DNA from: Providencia sp. PROV188
GTDB lineage: Bacteria; Pseudomonadota; Gammaproteobacteria; Enterobacterales; Enterobacteriaceae
Length of the DNA stretch: 64,000 nucleotides
Assembly (NCBI RefSeq): GCF_027595165.1
Contig: NZ_CP097291.1
Coordinates: 3,596,001 to 3,660,000, forward strand
Reading direction: 5' to 3'
A model generated the notes under the pieces. The model saw only the letters and a program-made list of their open reading frames with translations, was not told the origin of the DNA and did no database searches. A program made the translations under genes and the position numbers. Within the stretch, counting starts at the first letter, position 1; the number at the start of each line of letters is the position of its first letter. Of this stretch, positions 1 through 9,802 are shown in pieces.

Positions 1-274
1 GTAACCCATTCACTCGTTGCTCAAGGGCATCCCGCGCCGTCAGAATCAAAACAGGCTCATCACGCCCTTGCTTACGCCAGAACTTCAAAATATCCATACC
101 ATCAATATGCGGAAGTGATAAATCCAGCACAACAGCATCATAAGGGGCATCAAACAAAGCTTGTTGACCTTGTTTACCATCCATAAACCAATCAAGGGTA
201 AACCCCAATTGTGTTAACCCTACTTTTAGACCATCGCCAATTAATCGATCATCTTCTATTAATAAAATACGCAT
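1..274 (-). CDS. qseB: QseB-type response regulator, N-terminal part (runs off the window)
   Basis: This is the receiver domain of an OmpR/PhoB-family response regulator, cut by the window edge after 91 codons. The N-terminus MRILLIEDD carries the acidic pair D8/D9, D51 in VVLDLSLP is the expected phospho-acceptor, and T79 in LILTARDA is the conserved switch residue. The wording and the divergent ygiW neighbour match QseB, partner of the QseC sensor kinase, better than PmrA/BasR. The DNA-binding domain lies outside the window. A direct repeat TTAAG-N6-TTAAG in the shared intergenic region could be its own binding site; that is inference. Confidence 0.85.
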   Translation of the reverse strand, partial: MRILLIEDDRLIGDGLKVGLTQLGFTLDWFMDGKQGQQALFDAPYDAVVLDLSLPHIDGMDILKFWRKQGRDEPVLILTARDALEQRVNGL

Positions 275-375
275 ACTCAACCTCCGCATCGAATATTGTT
301 ATATTTATCTTATTAAATTCATGATGACCAGTGGTGATTGTCCAAATTAAAAATATATTTAATTAATTTGAGTTC

Positions 376-391
376 TTAAGATCCTGTTAAG
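376..391. promoter_or_regulatory. Possible QseB/PmrA-type tandem binding site between qseB and ygiW
   Basis: TTAAG occurs at 376-380 and again at 387-391, an 11-base (one helical turn) direct repeat. PmrA/QseB-class regulators bind tandem CTTAA-like half sites with this phasing. It lies upstream of ygiW and in the promoter region of qseB. Assignment is by pattern and context only. Confidence 0.35.
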
Positions 392-451
392 ATTTACTTG
401 GTTAAATACATCCCATAGACCAAATTTCTGGTTACTTGTGGAGAAACAAAA

Positions 452-865
452 ATGAAAAAATTACCTTTAATCACCTTAATCGCTGCCCTTGCTACCGCTC
501 CTGTTTTTGCTGCTACCGGTGGTTTTTCAGGCCCAGGTGAAGTCGCCAACACCACTAACACTGAAACCATGAAAACCCAAGAAGGCGGTTTTAACGGACC
601 GAATGCAAGTGAAACAACAGTTGCAAAAGCCCTTGAATTATCTGACAACAGCTGGGTTGTTTTACGCGGTAATCTCGTTAAACAACTGGATAAAAAACAT
701 TACGAATTCACCGATGGCACAGGCACAATCACCGTTGAAATTAGCCAAAAACGCTTCAATGGAGTGAACGTCACGCCGAAAGATAAAATCGAAATTCGCG
801 GTGAAGTTGATAAAGACTGGAACTCTAAAGAGATCGACGTTAAACAACTGCAAATCATCAAATAA
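452..865 (+). CDS. ygiW: YgiW/YdeI-family periplasmic stress-tolerance protein (BOF domain)
   Basis: A 137-residue secreted protein. MKKLPLITLIAALATAPVFA is a typical signal peptide with cleavage expected after AFA. The rest, from about residue 30, is a bacterial OB-fold (BOF) domain with family wording such as WVVLRGNLVKQL, YEFTDGTGTITVEI and KIEIRGEVDKDW. Family members are periplasmic and linked to peroxide, cadmium, acid or antimicrobial-peptide stress; the molecular ligand is not settled. The start has a good ribosome binding site (TGTGGAG about 8 bases upstream). Divergence from qseB is the same arrangement as E. coli ygiW-qseBC, suggesting control by that two-component system. Confidence 0.88.
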   Translation: MKKLPLITLIAALATAPVFAATGGFSGPGEVANTTNTETMKTQEGGFNGPNASETTVAKALELSDNSWVVLRGNLVKQLDKKHYEFTDGTGTITVEISQKRFNGVNVTPKDKIEIRGEVDKDWNSKEIDVKQLQIIK

Positions 866-876
866 TCCATCTCGAT

Positions 877-911
877 AAAAAGCCAGTAATACAACCTTAC
901 TGGCTTTTTAT
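877..911 (+). terminator. Intrinsic terminator after ygiW
   Basis: AGCCAGTAA (881-889) pairs with TTACTGGCT (897-905) and is followed by a run of T. It sits directly after the ygiW stop codon. Confidence 0.8.
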
Positions 912-983
912 TATTTACTGTCTATTTTCCCTTTCTATTTATAGTGCTAGATTAAATTTATCTTATCTCTGCGCGACTTATTT

Positions 984-1577
984 ATGAAACAGCCTCAAGT
1001 TAGGAATATCAGCGAAAAATTACTGTCAGATAATTGGTACATTCTCAAAAAATATACCTATGAATTACAGCGACACGACGGTTCTTGGCAAAAACAAGAG
1101 CGTGAAGTGTATGACCGTGGCGATGGCGCTGTCATTTTGCTGTATAACACATCCAAAAATAGCATTATCTTGATCCGTCAATTCCGTATGCCAATGTACG
1201 TTTCTGGATATAAACAGTTGCTGATTGAAGCCGCTGCCGGACTACTTGAAGGTTCTTCCCCTGAAGCAAGAATTATTGCTGAAGCCGAAGAAGAGACTGG
1301 CTATAAAATTGATAATATCGAAAAGGTGTTTGAAGCCTTTATGAGCCCAGGCTCCGTCACGGAAAAGCTGCATTTTTACATTGCCCAATACAGTGATAAA
1401 GACCGCCAAAGTGATGGTGGCGGACTCGCTGATGAAGGTGAAGATATTGAGGTTATGGAATGGTCATTCCCTGATGCACTTGCCGCTATCAAAAATGGTG
1501 AAATCATGGATGGCAAAACCATTATGCTTATTCAACATCTCGCCTTAAGCGGAATTCTAAATCCAAAAAATAGTTAA
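984..1577 (+). CDS. nudK: GDP-mannose pyrophosphatase NudK (Nudix hydrolase)
   Basis: A 197-residue Nudix hydrolase. The E. coli enzyme hydrolyses GDP-mannose to GMP and mannose-1-phosphate. The Nudix box appears as AGLLEGSSPEARIIAEAEEE followed by TGY, with the EEETG metal-binding core intact. The usual arginine of the REUXEE motif is replaced (A here, K in E. coli NudK), so the deviation is a family trait. Other family wording includes REVYDRGDGAVILLYN, LIRQFRMP and FMSPGSVTEKLHFYIA. It is monocistronic between two terminators. The ribosome binding site is weak. Confidence 0.85.
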   Translation: MKQPQVRNISEKLLSDNWYILKKYTYELQRHDGSWQKQEREVYDRGDGAVILLYNTSKNSIILIRQFRMPMYVSGYKQLLIEAAAGLLEGSSPEARIIAEAEEETGYKIDNIEKVFEAFMSPGSVTEKLHFYIAQYSDKDRQSDGGGLADEGEDIEVMEWSFPDALAAIKNGEIMDGKTIMLIQHLALSGILNPKNS

Positions 1578-1581
1578 TTTT

Positions 1582-1610
1582 TAAAGGGTGAAAATAGCAT
1601 TTTTACCCTT
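1582..1610 (+). terminator. Terminator-like hairpin after nudK
   Basis: AAGGGTGAAAAT pairs with ATTTTTACCCTT across a short loop just after the nudK stop. There are T residues in and after the stem, and it could act in both directions. Confidence 0.6.
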
Positions 1611-2065
1611 CTACTCTTAAACCATTTTATATAGTCATCATTAAACGATTTCTTTGCTATTTATTTTTCTATTCTCTTTCTTATTTTCATACTTTATTCT
1701 CTTATTTTTTATAAATTACAATTTATTACACTTTCCATTACCGAGCATCTAAACTCGATAATAAAAAGAATAAAATAGAGTTTATTCCATCAAAAAAGAA
1801 TTATCTTTTATCGCTTTGATTTAAATTAAAAAAACATCAAATAAACCCATCCAAAAACAATCATCGATAAAATTAAAAAGTCTATTTTTTCAATAAAATA
1901 CTTTCACTTAAAAATATTAACTTTGACCTTGCCATTAAAAAACTTTAGATTTAAAGACATCCTATTTTCTGAACTTCACTATTTTTCGTTAAGGTAAAAA
2001 TCGAAACACTGAATATTATCTTAGTTATTAAGCAATATTATTCTTAAGTTAAGGAGCTAAATAAG
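1611..2065. other. AT-rich intergenic region before the cupin-mqo pair
   Basis: About 455 bases of very AT-rich sequence with no credible reading frame on either strand. Its 3' end supplies the AAGGAG ribosome binding site just upstream of the cupin gene. I see no clear operator or RNA. It presumably holds the promoter of the cupin-mqo pair. Confidence 0.5.
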
Positions 2066-2455
2066 ATGATCCGTTGTATTCGTATGTGGACAGGTGAAGA
2101 CGGTAACTCTCTGTTTGAAGAAGGCACCATTGAACTGAATGGTGTTGCTCGTGGAGATGACCAAAGCCCTGTCATTGCCGTCAGTGAGCTCACCTTCCGC
2201 GAAACCGTTTCAGGTGGCTCGTGGGATTGGCATAAAGACCCCGTTCCTCGCTATGTAATCACCCTCACTGGTACCTTAGAGTTCGAAACCAAAGATGGCT
2301 CCACATTTATTATCAAACCAGGTGACATTCTGCTTGCTCAAGACAACACCGGAACAGGACACAAATGGCGTCTGATTGGTGATGAGCCTTGGAGACGCGC
2401 TTATGTGGTGTATCAAGACGGTACAGACTTGTGTTTCACTCCGAATAAAAAATAG
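2066..2455 (+). CDS. Small cupin-domain protein upstream of mqo
   Basis: A 129-residue single-domain cupin. The barrel motifs are SGGSWDWHKDPVPRYVITLTG (first motif, with the histidine of WDWH) and FIIKPGDILLAQDNTGTGHKW (second motif, PGD and a late histidine). No catalytic assignment is possible from sequence; small cupins of this shape can be isomerases, dioxygenases or sugar/acid binders. The stop lies 8 bases before the mqo start, so the two are probably cotranscribed. The start is supported by AAGGAG 9 bases upstream. A role connected with malate metabolism is only suggested by the neighbour. Confidence 0.75.
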   Translation: MIRCIRMWTGEDGNSLFEEGTIELNGVARGDDQSPVIAVSELTFRETVSGGSWDWHKDPVPRYVITLTGTLEFETKDGSTFIIKPGDILLAQDNTGTGHKWRLIGDEPWRRAYVVYQDGTDLCFTPNKK

Positions 2456-2463
2456 GGATTTCC

Positions 2464-3957
2464 ATGACTAAACCCATTGCAGAAAATGTTGATATCGCGC
2501 TAGTCGGTGCGGGGATCATGAGCGCCACGCTCGGCACTTTTCTTAAAGAGCTGGAGCCAAATCTCACTATCGCGGTATTCGAAAGATTAAATGATTGTGC
2601 CCAAGAGAGTTCCCATCCATGGAATAACGCGGGAACAGGTCACGCAGCAAACTGTGAAATGAACTATACCCCGCCAAACCCTGATGGCACGGTAGATATC
2701 AGCAAAGCCCTTGAAGTAAACACTGAATTTGACCTATCTCGCCAGCTATGGTCCTACTTAGTCACCAAAGGCAAAATCAAAAATCCACGGGACTTTATCC
2801 ACCCTTGTCCACACATGAGCTTTGTCTCTGGTGCAGACAACATCAAGTTTTTACAACAACGTTTCCGTCAAATGTCTGCCCATCACTGTTACCATAATAT
2901 GGAATACAGCGATGACCTAAAACAGATTGATGAGTGGGCACCATTAGTGGTTGAAGGCCGTGATCCTAATGAAAAAATTGCGGTTACCCGTGTCGTTACT
3001 GGGGCTGACGTAGATTACGGTGCCTTAACCCACTTATTGATGGCGCAACTGAGCGAACAAAAAGGGTTTTCTCTTCACTATAAACATGAAGTGATTGATG
3101 TGACACAGACGCCTGATGGGCGCTGGAATGTAGAAGTGAAGAACCTTCTGACCCACGAAAAAACCATCACGTCCGCAAAATTTGTGTTTGTGGGAGCCGG
3201 TGGTCGCGCCATTGAATTACTGCAAAAATCCGGTATTCCGGAAGGTAAAGGCTATGGCGGATTCCCTGTGAGTGGAATTTGGTTGCGCTGTGACGATGAA
3301 AAAGTCGCTGCTCGCCACCACGCCAAAGTTTACGGAAAAGCCGATAAGGGCTCACCACCGATGTCTGTACCGCATTTAGATACCCGTATCATCGGCGGAA
3401 AACGCTCTTTACTGTTTGGACCGTATGCTGGTTTCTCGAGTAAGTTCCTAAAACATGGATCTTATTTGGATCTGTTTGATTCCATCAGACTGAATAATAT
3501 TGAACCGATGCTTGCCATCGCGAAAGATGATTGGTCATTGGCTGAATATCTCGTGGGACAAGTGCTGCAAACGTCTGCCCATCAATTCTCTATGCTGCAA
3601 AAATTCTATCCTGATGCGCAGCGTGAAGATTGGAAAGAAGTGGTCGCGGGTCAACGCGTTCAGATCATTAAACCTGATCCGGTGAAAAAAGGCGTATTAG
3701 AGTTCGGTACTGAGCTGATTACGAGTGCAGATAAATCGTTCACCGTATTAATGGGTGCATCACCGGGCGCATCGACTGCTGCGTTTATCGCACTCAATGT
3801 ACTGAAAACCTGCTTTGCAGATCAACTCTCTGCGGATGGTTGGGAAGCACGCCTGAAGACTATCATTCCAACTTATGGAATTGATTTAAAACAGGATGCA
3901 AAAGCATGTCTAGATATTCGTACTGCAACGGCTAAAGTGCTGCAATTAGATAACTAA
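2464..3957 (+). CDS. mqo: Malate:quinone oxidoreductase
   Basis: A 497-residue FAD-dependent peripheral membrane enzyme that oxidises malate to oxaloacetate and passes electrons to quinone, bypassing NAD-linked malate dehydrogenase. The N-terminus has the dinucleotide-binding motif ALVGAGIMSATLG (about residues 12-24), then family wording SSHPWNNAGTGHAANCEMNY, and a C-terminal FAD-contact region VLMGASPGASTA. It is somewhat shorter at the termini than E. coli Mqo (548), mainly by lacking the N-terminal extension. It follows the cupin gene closely and ends at a clear terminator. Confidence 0.93.
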   Translation: MTKPIAENVDIALVGAGIMSATLGTFLKELEPNLTIAVFERLNDCAQESSHPWNNAGTGHAANCEMNYTPPNPDGTVDISKALEVNTEFDLSRQLWSYLVTKGKIKNPRDFIHPCPHMSFVSGADNIKFLQQRFRQMSAHHCYHNMEYSDDLKQIDEWAPLVVEGRDPNEKIAVTRVVTGADVDYGALTHLLMAQLSEQKGFSLHYKHEVIDVTQTPDGRWNVEVKNLLTHEKTITSAKFVFVGAGGRAIELLQKSGIPEGKGYGGFPVSGIWLRCDDEKVAARHHAKVYGKADKGSPPMSVPHLDTRIIGGKRSLLFGPYAGFSSKFLKHGSYLDLFDSIRLNNIEPMLAIAKDDWSLAEYLVGQVLQTSAHQFSMLQKFYPDAQREDWKEVVAGQRVQIIKPDPVKKGVLEFGTELITSADKSFTVLMGASPGASTAAFIALNVLKTCFADQLSADGWEARLKTIIPTYGIDLKQDAKACLDIRTATAKVLQLDN

Positions 3958-3976
3958 ACATTAAATCATATTGTTC

Positions 3977-4014
3977 AAGTCGGGGAAGTTGATCATTAGC
4001 TACCCGACTTTTTA
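3977..4014 (+). terminator. Intrinsic terminator after mqo
   Basis: AAGTCGGG (3977-3984) pairs with CCCGACTT (4003-4010), followed by TTTATT. It separates mqo from the convergent cysQ. Confidence 0.75.
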
Positions 4015-4036
4015 TTATCTTGCTATTTTCGCTATC

Positions 4037-4771
4037 TTAACGACATTCAAAACCGGGGTTCAAAAAAGACTCTCTCGGGGAATAATCCAGTGTATTTCCC
4101 TGCCAATCCACCACGCTTGCCCCTGCACCTAATGCCACTGCATGCCCTGCGGCCGTATCCCAGATATTAGTCGGTCCAAAACGAGGATATAACTGCGCGC
4201 AGCCTTCCGCCACTAAACAAAATTTTAGCGATGAACCTATCTCAGCTGTGCGATGTTCCGGAAGGTTAGCGAGATACGCCATCAATTGGGGGTCTTGATG
4301 AGAACGGCTGATCACCACCACAGGCGGCGTCGCAGCTTTGACGTGAATGCGCTGAACTTGTCCATGCTCTTCTTTCCACGCTTGAGAGCCTTCGGCGTAA
4401 TACATCAAACCTTTTGCGGGTGCGAAAACCACCCCCATGACTGGAATGCCATTTTCAATTAACGCAATATTCACGGTGAAGTCACCATTGCGATTAATGA
4501 ATTCTTTAGTTCCATCCAATGGATCAATAAGCCAGTAACGTTGCCAATCACGACGTACAGACCATTCTGGTGGATCTTCTTCTGAAAGTTGAGGGATATC
4601 AGGTGATAAACCTGAAAGCCCCTTCTTGATGATTTGATGGGCAGCAATATCCGCAGCCGTGACAGGGGAATCATCTTGTTTATGTTCAACCCGCAATGGC
4701 GCATGCCCATTGTAGATTTTCATGATGGCATCACCCGCCTCTCGGGCAAGCGTACAAAGTTGTTGGCGCAT
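4037..4771 (-). CDS. cysQ: 3'(2'),5'-bisphosphate nucleotidase CysQ
   Basis: A 244-residue inositol-monophosphatase-fold phosphatase. CysQ dephosphorylates 3'-phosphoadenosine 5'-phosphate, the toxic by-product of sulfate assimilation and acyl-carrier-protein loading. Metal-binding motifs are intact: EED at about residues 64-66, DPLDGT at 83-88 and [15 protein letters not shown] near 205-215. Length matches the E. coli protein. The ATG is preceded by AGGGGA at good spacing. It is monocistronic, converging on mqo. Confidence 0.92.
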   Translation of the reverse strand: MRQQLCTLAREAGDAIMKIYNGHAPLRVEHKQDDSPVTAADIAAHQIIKKGLSGLSPDIPQLSEEDPPEWSVRRDWQRYWLIDPLDGTKEFINRNGDFTVNIALIENGIPVMGVVFAPAKGLMYYAEGSQAWKEEHGQVQRIHVKAATPPVVVISRSHQDPQLMAYLANLPEHRTAEIGSSLKFCLVAEGCAQLYPRFGPTNIWDTAAGHAVALGAGASVVDWQGNTLDYSPRESFLNPGFECR

Positions 4772-4832
4772 TTTATTTCCCCTAATGACACTAAGCCTTT
4801 AAGAGTAACAAGAGCAGAATATTTACGCTAAT

Positions 4833-4877
4833 AAAAAAGCCTCATTAGCTATACCAAAATGGCAAGCGAATGAGGCT
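4833..4877 (-). terminator. Terminator after fklB
   Basis: AGCCTCATT (4838-4846) pairs with AATGAGGCT (4869-4877). On the minus strand it is followed by a T tract, just past the fklB stop. Confidence 0.75.
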
Positions 4878-4907
4878 ATTATTCTTTTCTGTAAGTCAGT
4901 CAGAAAA

Positions 4908-5528
4908 TTATAAAATTTCCAGTAACTCAACTTCGAAAACGAGGGTGCTGAATGGCGGAATGGATGCGCCAGCACCACGCTCACCGTAAGCTAATTCATG
5001 AGGAATGTATAATTCCCATTTTGAACCCACTGGCATTAATGTCAGTGCTTCAATCCAACCAGGGATCACGCCGCTTACTGGGAATTCTGCTGGCTGACCG
5101 CGCTGTACGGAACTGTCGAACACAGTACCGTCAATTAAACGACCGGTGTAATGAACGCGAACACGGTCAGAACGAGCTGGGATTGCGCCTTCACCTTGGT
5201 TGATCACAGAGAATTGCAAACCAGACTCAGTAGTCGATACGCCGTCTTTCTTCTGGTTTTCATCTAAGAATTTTTGACCTTCTGCAGCCAGTTCTTTTTG
5301 ACGCTCTTGGCGAACTGCATCTGCACGCTCGTGCATTTCACGCAGTGCTTTATGCAGAGCTTCAACTGGAACTGATGGCATGTTGCCTTCTAAAGAATCA
5401 GTCAGACCCGCTAAAATTGCGTCTGGAACTAAACCTTCTAGTCCTGATTCTAATAATTGCTGTCCAATTTGTAGACCAATGCCATAGCTCGCTTGAGCTT
5501 CTACTGAATCAAAGTTTTGGTTTGCCAT
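4908..5528 (-). CDS. fklB: FKBP-type peptidyl-prolyl cis-trans isomerase FklB (FKBP22)
   Basis: A 206-residue prolyl isomerase, the same length as E. coli FklB. The N-terminal dimerisation region begins [20 protein letters not shown] and the C-terminal FKBP domain (about 115-206) has [29 protein letters not shown] and [20 protein letters not shown] chose ATG at 5528 over an in-frame TTG 33 bases upstream because the resulting N-terminus and length match the family. It has no signal peptide, so it is cytosolic. It is divergent from ytfB, as in E. coli. Confidence 0.92.
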   Translation of the reverse strand: MANQNFDSVEAQASYGIGLQIGQQLLESGLEGLVPDAILAGLTDSLEGNMPSVPVEALHKALREMHERADAVRQERQKELAAEGQKFLDENQKKDGVSTTESGLQFSVINQGEGAIPARSDRVRVHYTGRLIDGTVFDSSVQRGQPAEFPVSGVIPGWIEALTLMPVGSKWELYIPHELAYGERGAGASIPPFSTLVFEVELLEIL

Positions 5529-5735
5529 GAAAATACCCATTTCATTTTTGAGAAAAACCAAGGATAGCAGCCCCTTTCCTATGGGTAAACCTAAACCCGA
5601 TAACGGAAGAATAAAACTGTCTAAATTATTCAGTGTTCTCCTAAATTAGTCTTCAACTTGTTAATTTACGCGTAAATAGTGCTAGTATGCGTTAAAACGT
5701 CTGTGATTAATTATTCCTCAAATATAGGAGGGGTC

Positions 5736-6347
5736 ATGTTGAGACTATCCACTTTTCATCGCTATGGAATTGCTATTCTAGCGCTGATCGTTATTGCTGC
5801 CTTATTTTGGCCTGCTGGCGATAAATCTAATTCCACCCAAAATAATACAAGCAATGTGCCAAACCAACCTATTGTGATCCCACCGACTTCGCAGCCTAAT
5901 CCAATCCCGGATACGGTGTTATCGCAACCAGAGCAACCGACAACCAACATCCCAGAGACATCACCGCCATTGCCAAGTGAGCCTGAAATTATTCAAGAGC
6001 CGCAAACATCTCAGCCGACACAGCAGCCAAGCACCAGCGTGCCATCACAGCCATCCACGCCACCAACCACTCGCCCGTCAGCTAATGAATGGCAGAATTA
6101 TCGCGTTCAGAAAGGAAAAACATTGGCGCAGCTATTTCGTGATAATAACTTGCAGGCAAATGATGCCTTTATCATGGCAAAAGCTGAAGGCTCAGAAAAA
6201 CCCCTTAGCAACTTGCAGCAAGGGCAGAAAATCCGATTGAAAGCCAATGGGAAAGGTGAAGTTCAACAGCTGGAAATTACAGCAACCAACGGTCAAACCT
6301 ATAGCTTTACACGCTTAAGCGATGGTAGCTATTACCGAACACCTTAA
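5736..6347 (+). CDS. ytfB: YtfB/OapA-type cell-envelope protein
   Basis: A 203-residue inner-membrane-anchored protein. A short cytoplasmic N-terminus is followed by one membrane segment (YGIAILALIVIAALFW, about 9-25), a long Pro/Ser/Thr/Gln-rich linker to about 125, and a C-terminal OapA/LysM-like domain (YRVQKGKTLAQLFRDNNLQ, SNLQQGQKIRLKANG). In E. coli YtfB is implicated in cell division and surface glycan binding. An ATG at 5736 with AGGAGGGG upstream is far better than the earlier in-frame start at 5679. It is divergent from fklB. Confidence 0.85.
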   Translation: MLRLSTFHRYGIAILALIVIAALFWPAGDKSNSTQNNTSNVPNQPIVIPPTSQPNPIPDTVLSQPEQPTTNIPETSPPLPSEPEIIQEPQTSQPTQQPSTSVPSQPSTPPTTRPSANEWQNYRVQKGKTLAQLFRDNNLQANDAFIMAKAEGSEKPLSNLQQGQKIRLKANGKGEVQQLEITATNGQTYSFTRLSDGSYYRTP

Positions 6348-6360
6348 TTTATATTTTAAC

Positions 6361-6397
6361 GTCGGGGATTTCATACAATACCCCGACCTTTCTTTTA
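6361..6397 (+). terminator. Intrinsic terminator after ytfB
   Basis: GTCGGGG (6361-6367) pairs with CCCCGAC (6381-6387), followed by a T-rich tail. It is 13 bases past the ytfB stop. Confidence 0.75.
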
Positions 6398-6516
6398 TTT
6401 TCAGAATAAAAATTCAATTGAGACGTTATTTGATGACATTTCTCACCATAAACTACGTATAATCACTGTTCTTTATTACACTTAATAGTTAAACAGGGAA
6501 AAGAACAGGACAATCT

Positions 6517-7281
6517 ATGCAGAAAAACAACAATACCTGCAAAAAGAAGCTCATTAAAATTATTGCCGCCGTAGTTTTACTCCTACTACTCAGTCTTATT
6601 GGCTATATTTCATGGATTAAATACCATGCAGATGGGCTGTGGAATATCATTAGCCAGCAGTGCATTGCTATCAATGATCCTGACCAGCGTAATCCATCTT
6701 GCATGAAAGTGGATTTAGACAATCGCTATGTACTCTTCAAAGATAAAAAAGGCCCGGTTCATAATTTGGTACTGCCAACCGATAAAGTCAGTGGTATCGA
6801 ATCCCCTTTATTACTCGAATATAATAGTCCGGATTACTTTACGCTTGCCTGGAATGAACGAGAAAGTGTTAGCCCCGCAGGTCAACCCGTTATTAGCGAT
6901 GATAAACTCGCTTTAGCGATTAATTCACAATATGGGCGTTCCCAAGATCAACTTCATATCCATATTGCTTGCCTAAAACCGCAGGTTATTGAGCTAGTTA
7001 ACCAACATGCAGATGCGATTAAATCTGAGTGGCATGTTTTTCCAGTGGAATTGGAAGGGCATGAATATTGGGCGAAAAAGTTAGATAGCCAACAAAGCCC
7101 TTTCAAGCAGCTAAATGAATATGTTCAAGCACATAATGACAACATGGGGAACTATGGACTGGCGGTGACGGAGCTGAAAGATGGTTCGATGGTATTATTA
7201 GCGAATCGGATGGATGTTTGGCAGTTTAATTTAGGTAGTGCAGGAGAATTACTGGATTACCAATGTTCAGTCAATCAGTAA
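6517..7281 (+). CDS. cdh: CDP-diacylglycerol pyrophosphatase
   Basis: A 254-residue membrane-anchored enzyme of the Cdh family (HIT-like fold). It hydrolyses CDP-diacylglycerol to CMP and phosphatidate. An N-terminal membrane anchor (KIIAAVVLLLLLSLIGYISW, about 14-33) precedes the periplasmic catalytic domain with the histidine triad-like QLHIHIACLKP and family wording ESPLLLEYNSPDYFTLAW, LALAINSQYGRSQDQ and GHEYWAKKL. Length is close to E. coli Cdh (251). It converges on rplI with a shared terminator. Confidence 0.9.
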   Translation: MQKNNNTCKKKLIKIIAAVVLLLLLSLIGYISWIKYHADGLWNIISQQCIAINDPDQRNPSCMKVDLDNRYVLFKDKKGPVHNLVLPTDKVSGIESPLLLEYNSPDYFTLAWNERESVSPAGQPVISDDKLALAINSQYGRSQDQLHIHIACLKPQVIELVNQHADAIKSEWHVFPVELEGHEYWAKKLDSQQSPFKQLNEYVQAHNDNMGNYGLAVTELKDGSMVLLANRMDVWQFNLGSAGELLDYQCSVNQ

Positions 7282-7301
7282 GTTTTAGATATGCTAGAAA
7301 T

Positions 7302-7332
7302 AAAAAAACACCGGATTCCCGGTGTTTTTTTA
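7302..7332. terminator. Bidirectional terminator between cdh and rplI
   Basis: AAACACCGG pairs with CCGGTGTTT across a four-base loop, with A and T runs on the two sides. It can therefore serve cdh on the plus strand and the rpsF-rplI operon on the minus strand. Confidence 0.85.
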
Positions 7333-7374
7333 TTGTGCCACCGCGTTAACAGTGGCAACTATCATCATTATTGA

Positions 7375-7824
7375 TTACTCAGCAACGATGATAACGTTCA
7401 GCTCTGCGAAAACATCGCTGTGTAACTGGAAGTGAACTTCGTGGTCACCAGTAGTACGCAGAACGCCGTTTGGCAGGCGAACTTCGCTTTTCGCAACTTT
7501 AACGCCAGCCGCAGTGATTGCGTCAGCGATGTCACGAGTACCGATTGAACCGAACAGTTTACCTTCGTCACCAGCTTTAGAAGCCAGAGTAACAGAACCC
7601 AGCGCAGTAACAGCTGCTGCACGAGCCTGTGCTGCTGCCAGAACGTCAGCTAATTTAGCTTCCAGTTCAGCGCGGCGAGCTTCGAAGAATTCAACGTTTT
7701 TCTTAGTTGCAGGAACAGCTTTGCCCTGTGGTACTAAGAAGTTACGAGCGTAGCCCGATTTAACGTTAACTTGGTCACCCAGGCTACCTAGGTTAGCTAC
7801 TTTATCAAGCAGAATAACTTGCAT
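7375..7824 (-). CDS. rplI: 50S ribosomal protein L9
   Basis: A 149-residue protein, the standard length. The N-terminal domain has [22 protein letters not shown] and the signature [17 protein letters not shown]. The long connecting helix (about 40-75) and the C-terminal domain follow. L9 binds 23S rRNA near the L1 stalk and helps maintain the reading frame. It is last in the rpsF-priB-rpsR-rplI operon, 38 bases after rpsR, with AGAGGAT upstream of the ATG. Confidence 0.98.
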   Translation of the reverse strand: MQVILLDKVANLGSLGDQVNVKSGYARNFLVPQGKAVPATKKNVEFFEARRAELEAKLADVLAAAQARAAAVTALGSVTLASKAGDEGKLFGSIGTRDIADAITAAGVKVAKSEVRLPNGVLRTTGDHEVHFQLHSDVFAELNVIIVAE

Positions 7825-7862
7825 TACCTTATCCTCTATTAGTCGTTAATGGACTGTACCAA

Positions 7863-8412
<550 letters not shown>

Positions 8413-8420
8413 CTGAGCAA

Positions 8421-8816
8421 TTACTCTTCAGAATCCCCAGTTTCTTCTGCTTCTTCGTCTTGATAATCATCAGACATGTCACGGCCGCGACGTTCGTCTT
8501 TGGCTTTGACCATTGGAGAAGCTTCTGTTACTGCGTGTTTTAAGCGCATAACCATGCTGCGGATAACGGCATCGTTGAAGCGGAAGTTAGTTTCCAGCTC
8601 ATCAATCGCTTCCTGTGGAGCTTCTACGTTCAGCAGAACATAGTGAGCTTTGTGCAGTTTGTTGATTGGGTAAGCCAGTTGACGACGGCCCCAGTCTTCC
8701 AGACGGTGAATCTGACCTTGTGCGTTAGTGATAACAGCACTGTAACGCTCGATCATGCCCGGAACCTGTTCGCTTTGGTCAGGATGGACCATAAAAACGA
8801 TTTCGTAATGACGCAT
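8421..8816 (-). CDS. rpsF: 30S ribosomal protein S6
   Basis: A 131-residue S6 with an acidic tail ([16 protein letters not shown]). In E. coli, glutamates are added to the C-terminus by RimK. The core has [20 protein letters not shown] and [21 protein letters not shown] chose ATG at 8816 with AAGGAG upstream rather than an earlier in-frame codon at 8879, because MRHYEIV is the family N-terminus. It is first gene of rpsF-priB-rpsR-rplI. Confidence 0.97.
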   Translation of the reverse strand: MRHYEIVFMVHPDQSEQVPGMIERYSAVITNAQGQIHRLEDWGRRQLAYPINKLHKAHYVLLNVEAPQEAIDELETNFRFNDAVIRSMVMRLKHAVTEASPMVKAKDERRGRDMSDDYQDEEAEETGDSEE

Positions 8817-8836
8817 TAGTAGTTGCTCCTTACGGA

Positions 8837-8880
8837 TTATTAGCCTCCTGTCTGGGTTAACCGCGGCCCGCGGAGGCAAG
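8837..8880 (-). promoter_or_regulatory. Candidate S6:S18 autoregulatory hairpin in the rpsF leader
   Basis: In the rpsF 5' leader, GCCTCC (8843-8848 on the plus strand) pairs with GGAGGC (8872-8877). The enclosed part is GC-rich and contains two CCGCGG copies and the palindrome GGTTAACC. Many bacteria regulate rpsF operons by S6:S18 binding to a leader hairpin. Position and structure fit this, but I cannot confirm the conserved nucleotides. Confidence 0.45.
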
Positions 8881-8981
8881 GAACTTGTTGAGTGCGGCTA
8901 AAAAATTGACGCGTAACTATACCCATCCCAGATAAAAAACTCAAGAGATGGGGACAAATTAAGCAAAAATTATTTTATGAT

Positions 8982-9719
8982 TTATTTGGCAATGCGTTGA
9001 CGTACTGCTTCAAACAGGCACACGCCCGTTGCCACAGAGACGTTCAGCGATGAAACTGAGCCCGCCATTGGGATGCTAATCAGCTCGTCGCAATGTTCGC
9101 GAGTCAAACGACGCATACCTTCACCTTCCGCGCCCATCACTAATGCGATAGCGCCAGTCAGTTTACTTTGATACAAGTTATGGTCAGCTTCGCCGGCGGT
9201 GCCGACAATCCACACATTGTACTCTTGCAGTAAACGTAAGGTTCTTGCCAAGTTAGTCACACGGATCAGCGGAACATTTTCCGCTGCACCACATGCCACT
9301 TTCTTCGCGGTTGCGTTCAATTGTGCGGATTTGTCTTTAGGAACAATCACTGCATGAACACCGGCTGCGTCTGCACTACGTAAACACGCACCTAAGTTAT
9401 GTGGGTCCGTCACACCGTCGAGGATCAGTAAAAATGGCGATTCGGTGCTTTCCAGTAAATCTGGAAGATCCCCTTCTTGATACTGTTTACCGGCTAACAC
9501 ATTGGCGATAATCCCTTGGTGTACTGCACCTTCAGTTTGTGCGTCCATCCATTGGCGATTTGCCACTTGCACCACAATCCCCAACGCTTCGATTTCATGA
9601 ACGATAGGCATCAGGCGGCGGTCTTCACGACCTTTTAAAATATAGACTTCTTTAATACGTTGCGGAGAACGCTCAAGCAGGGCTTTCACTGCGTGAATGC
9701 CATAAATAATTTCGCTCAT
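8982..9719 (-). CDS. rlmB: 23S rRNA (guanosine-2'-O-)-methyltransferase RlmB
   Basis: A 245-residue SPOUT methyltransferase that makes 2'-O-methyl-G2251 in the 23S peptidyl-transferase P loop. The N-terminal substrate-binding domain ([20 protein letters not shown]) is followed by SPOUT motifs: [20 protein letters not shown] (motif 1, with the catalytic N and R), [12 protein letters not shown] (motif 2) and [20 protein letters not shown] (motif 3 knot). It follows rnr on the same strand, with a hairpin in the gap, as in E. coli rnr-rlmB. Confidence 0.96.
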   Translation of the reverse strand: MSEIIYGIHAVKALLERSPQRIKEVYILKGREDRRLMPIVHEIEALGIVVQVANRQWMDAQTEGAVHQGIIANVLAGKQYQEGDLPDLLESTESPFLLILDGVTDPHNLGACLRSADAAGVHAVIVPKDKSAQLNATAKKVACGAAENVPLIRVTNLARTLRLLQEYNVWIVGTAGEADHNLYQSKLTGAIALVMGAEGEGMRRLTREHCDELISIPMAGSVSSLNVSVATGVCLFEAVRQRIAK

Positions 9720-9754
9720 AAATATCTTTTAGGTTGAGAACATTAAATAGGTGG

Positions 9755-9786
9755 AAAATCAAAAGGTGGCGATTGCCCGCCACCTT
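9755..9786 (-). terminator. Terminator or attenuator between rnr and rlmB
   Basis: On the minus strand AAGGTGGCG and CGCCACCTT form a GC-rich stem followed by TTTGATTTT. It lies just after rnr and could reduce read-through into rlmB. Confidence 0.65.
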
Positions 9787-9802
9787 GTATCATGAAACGC
9801 GC

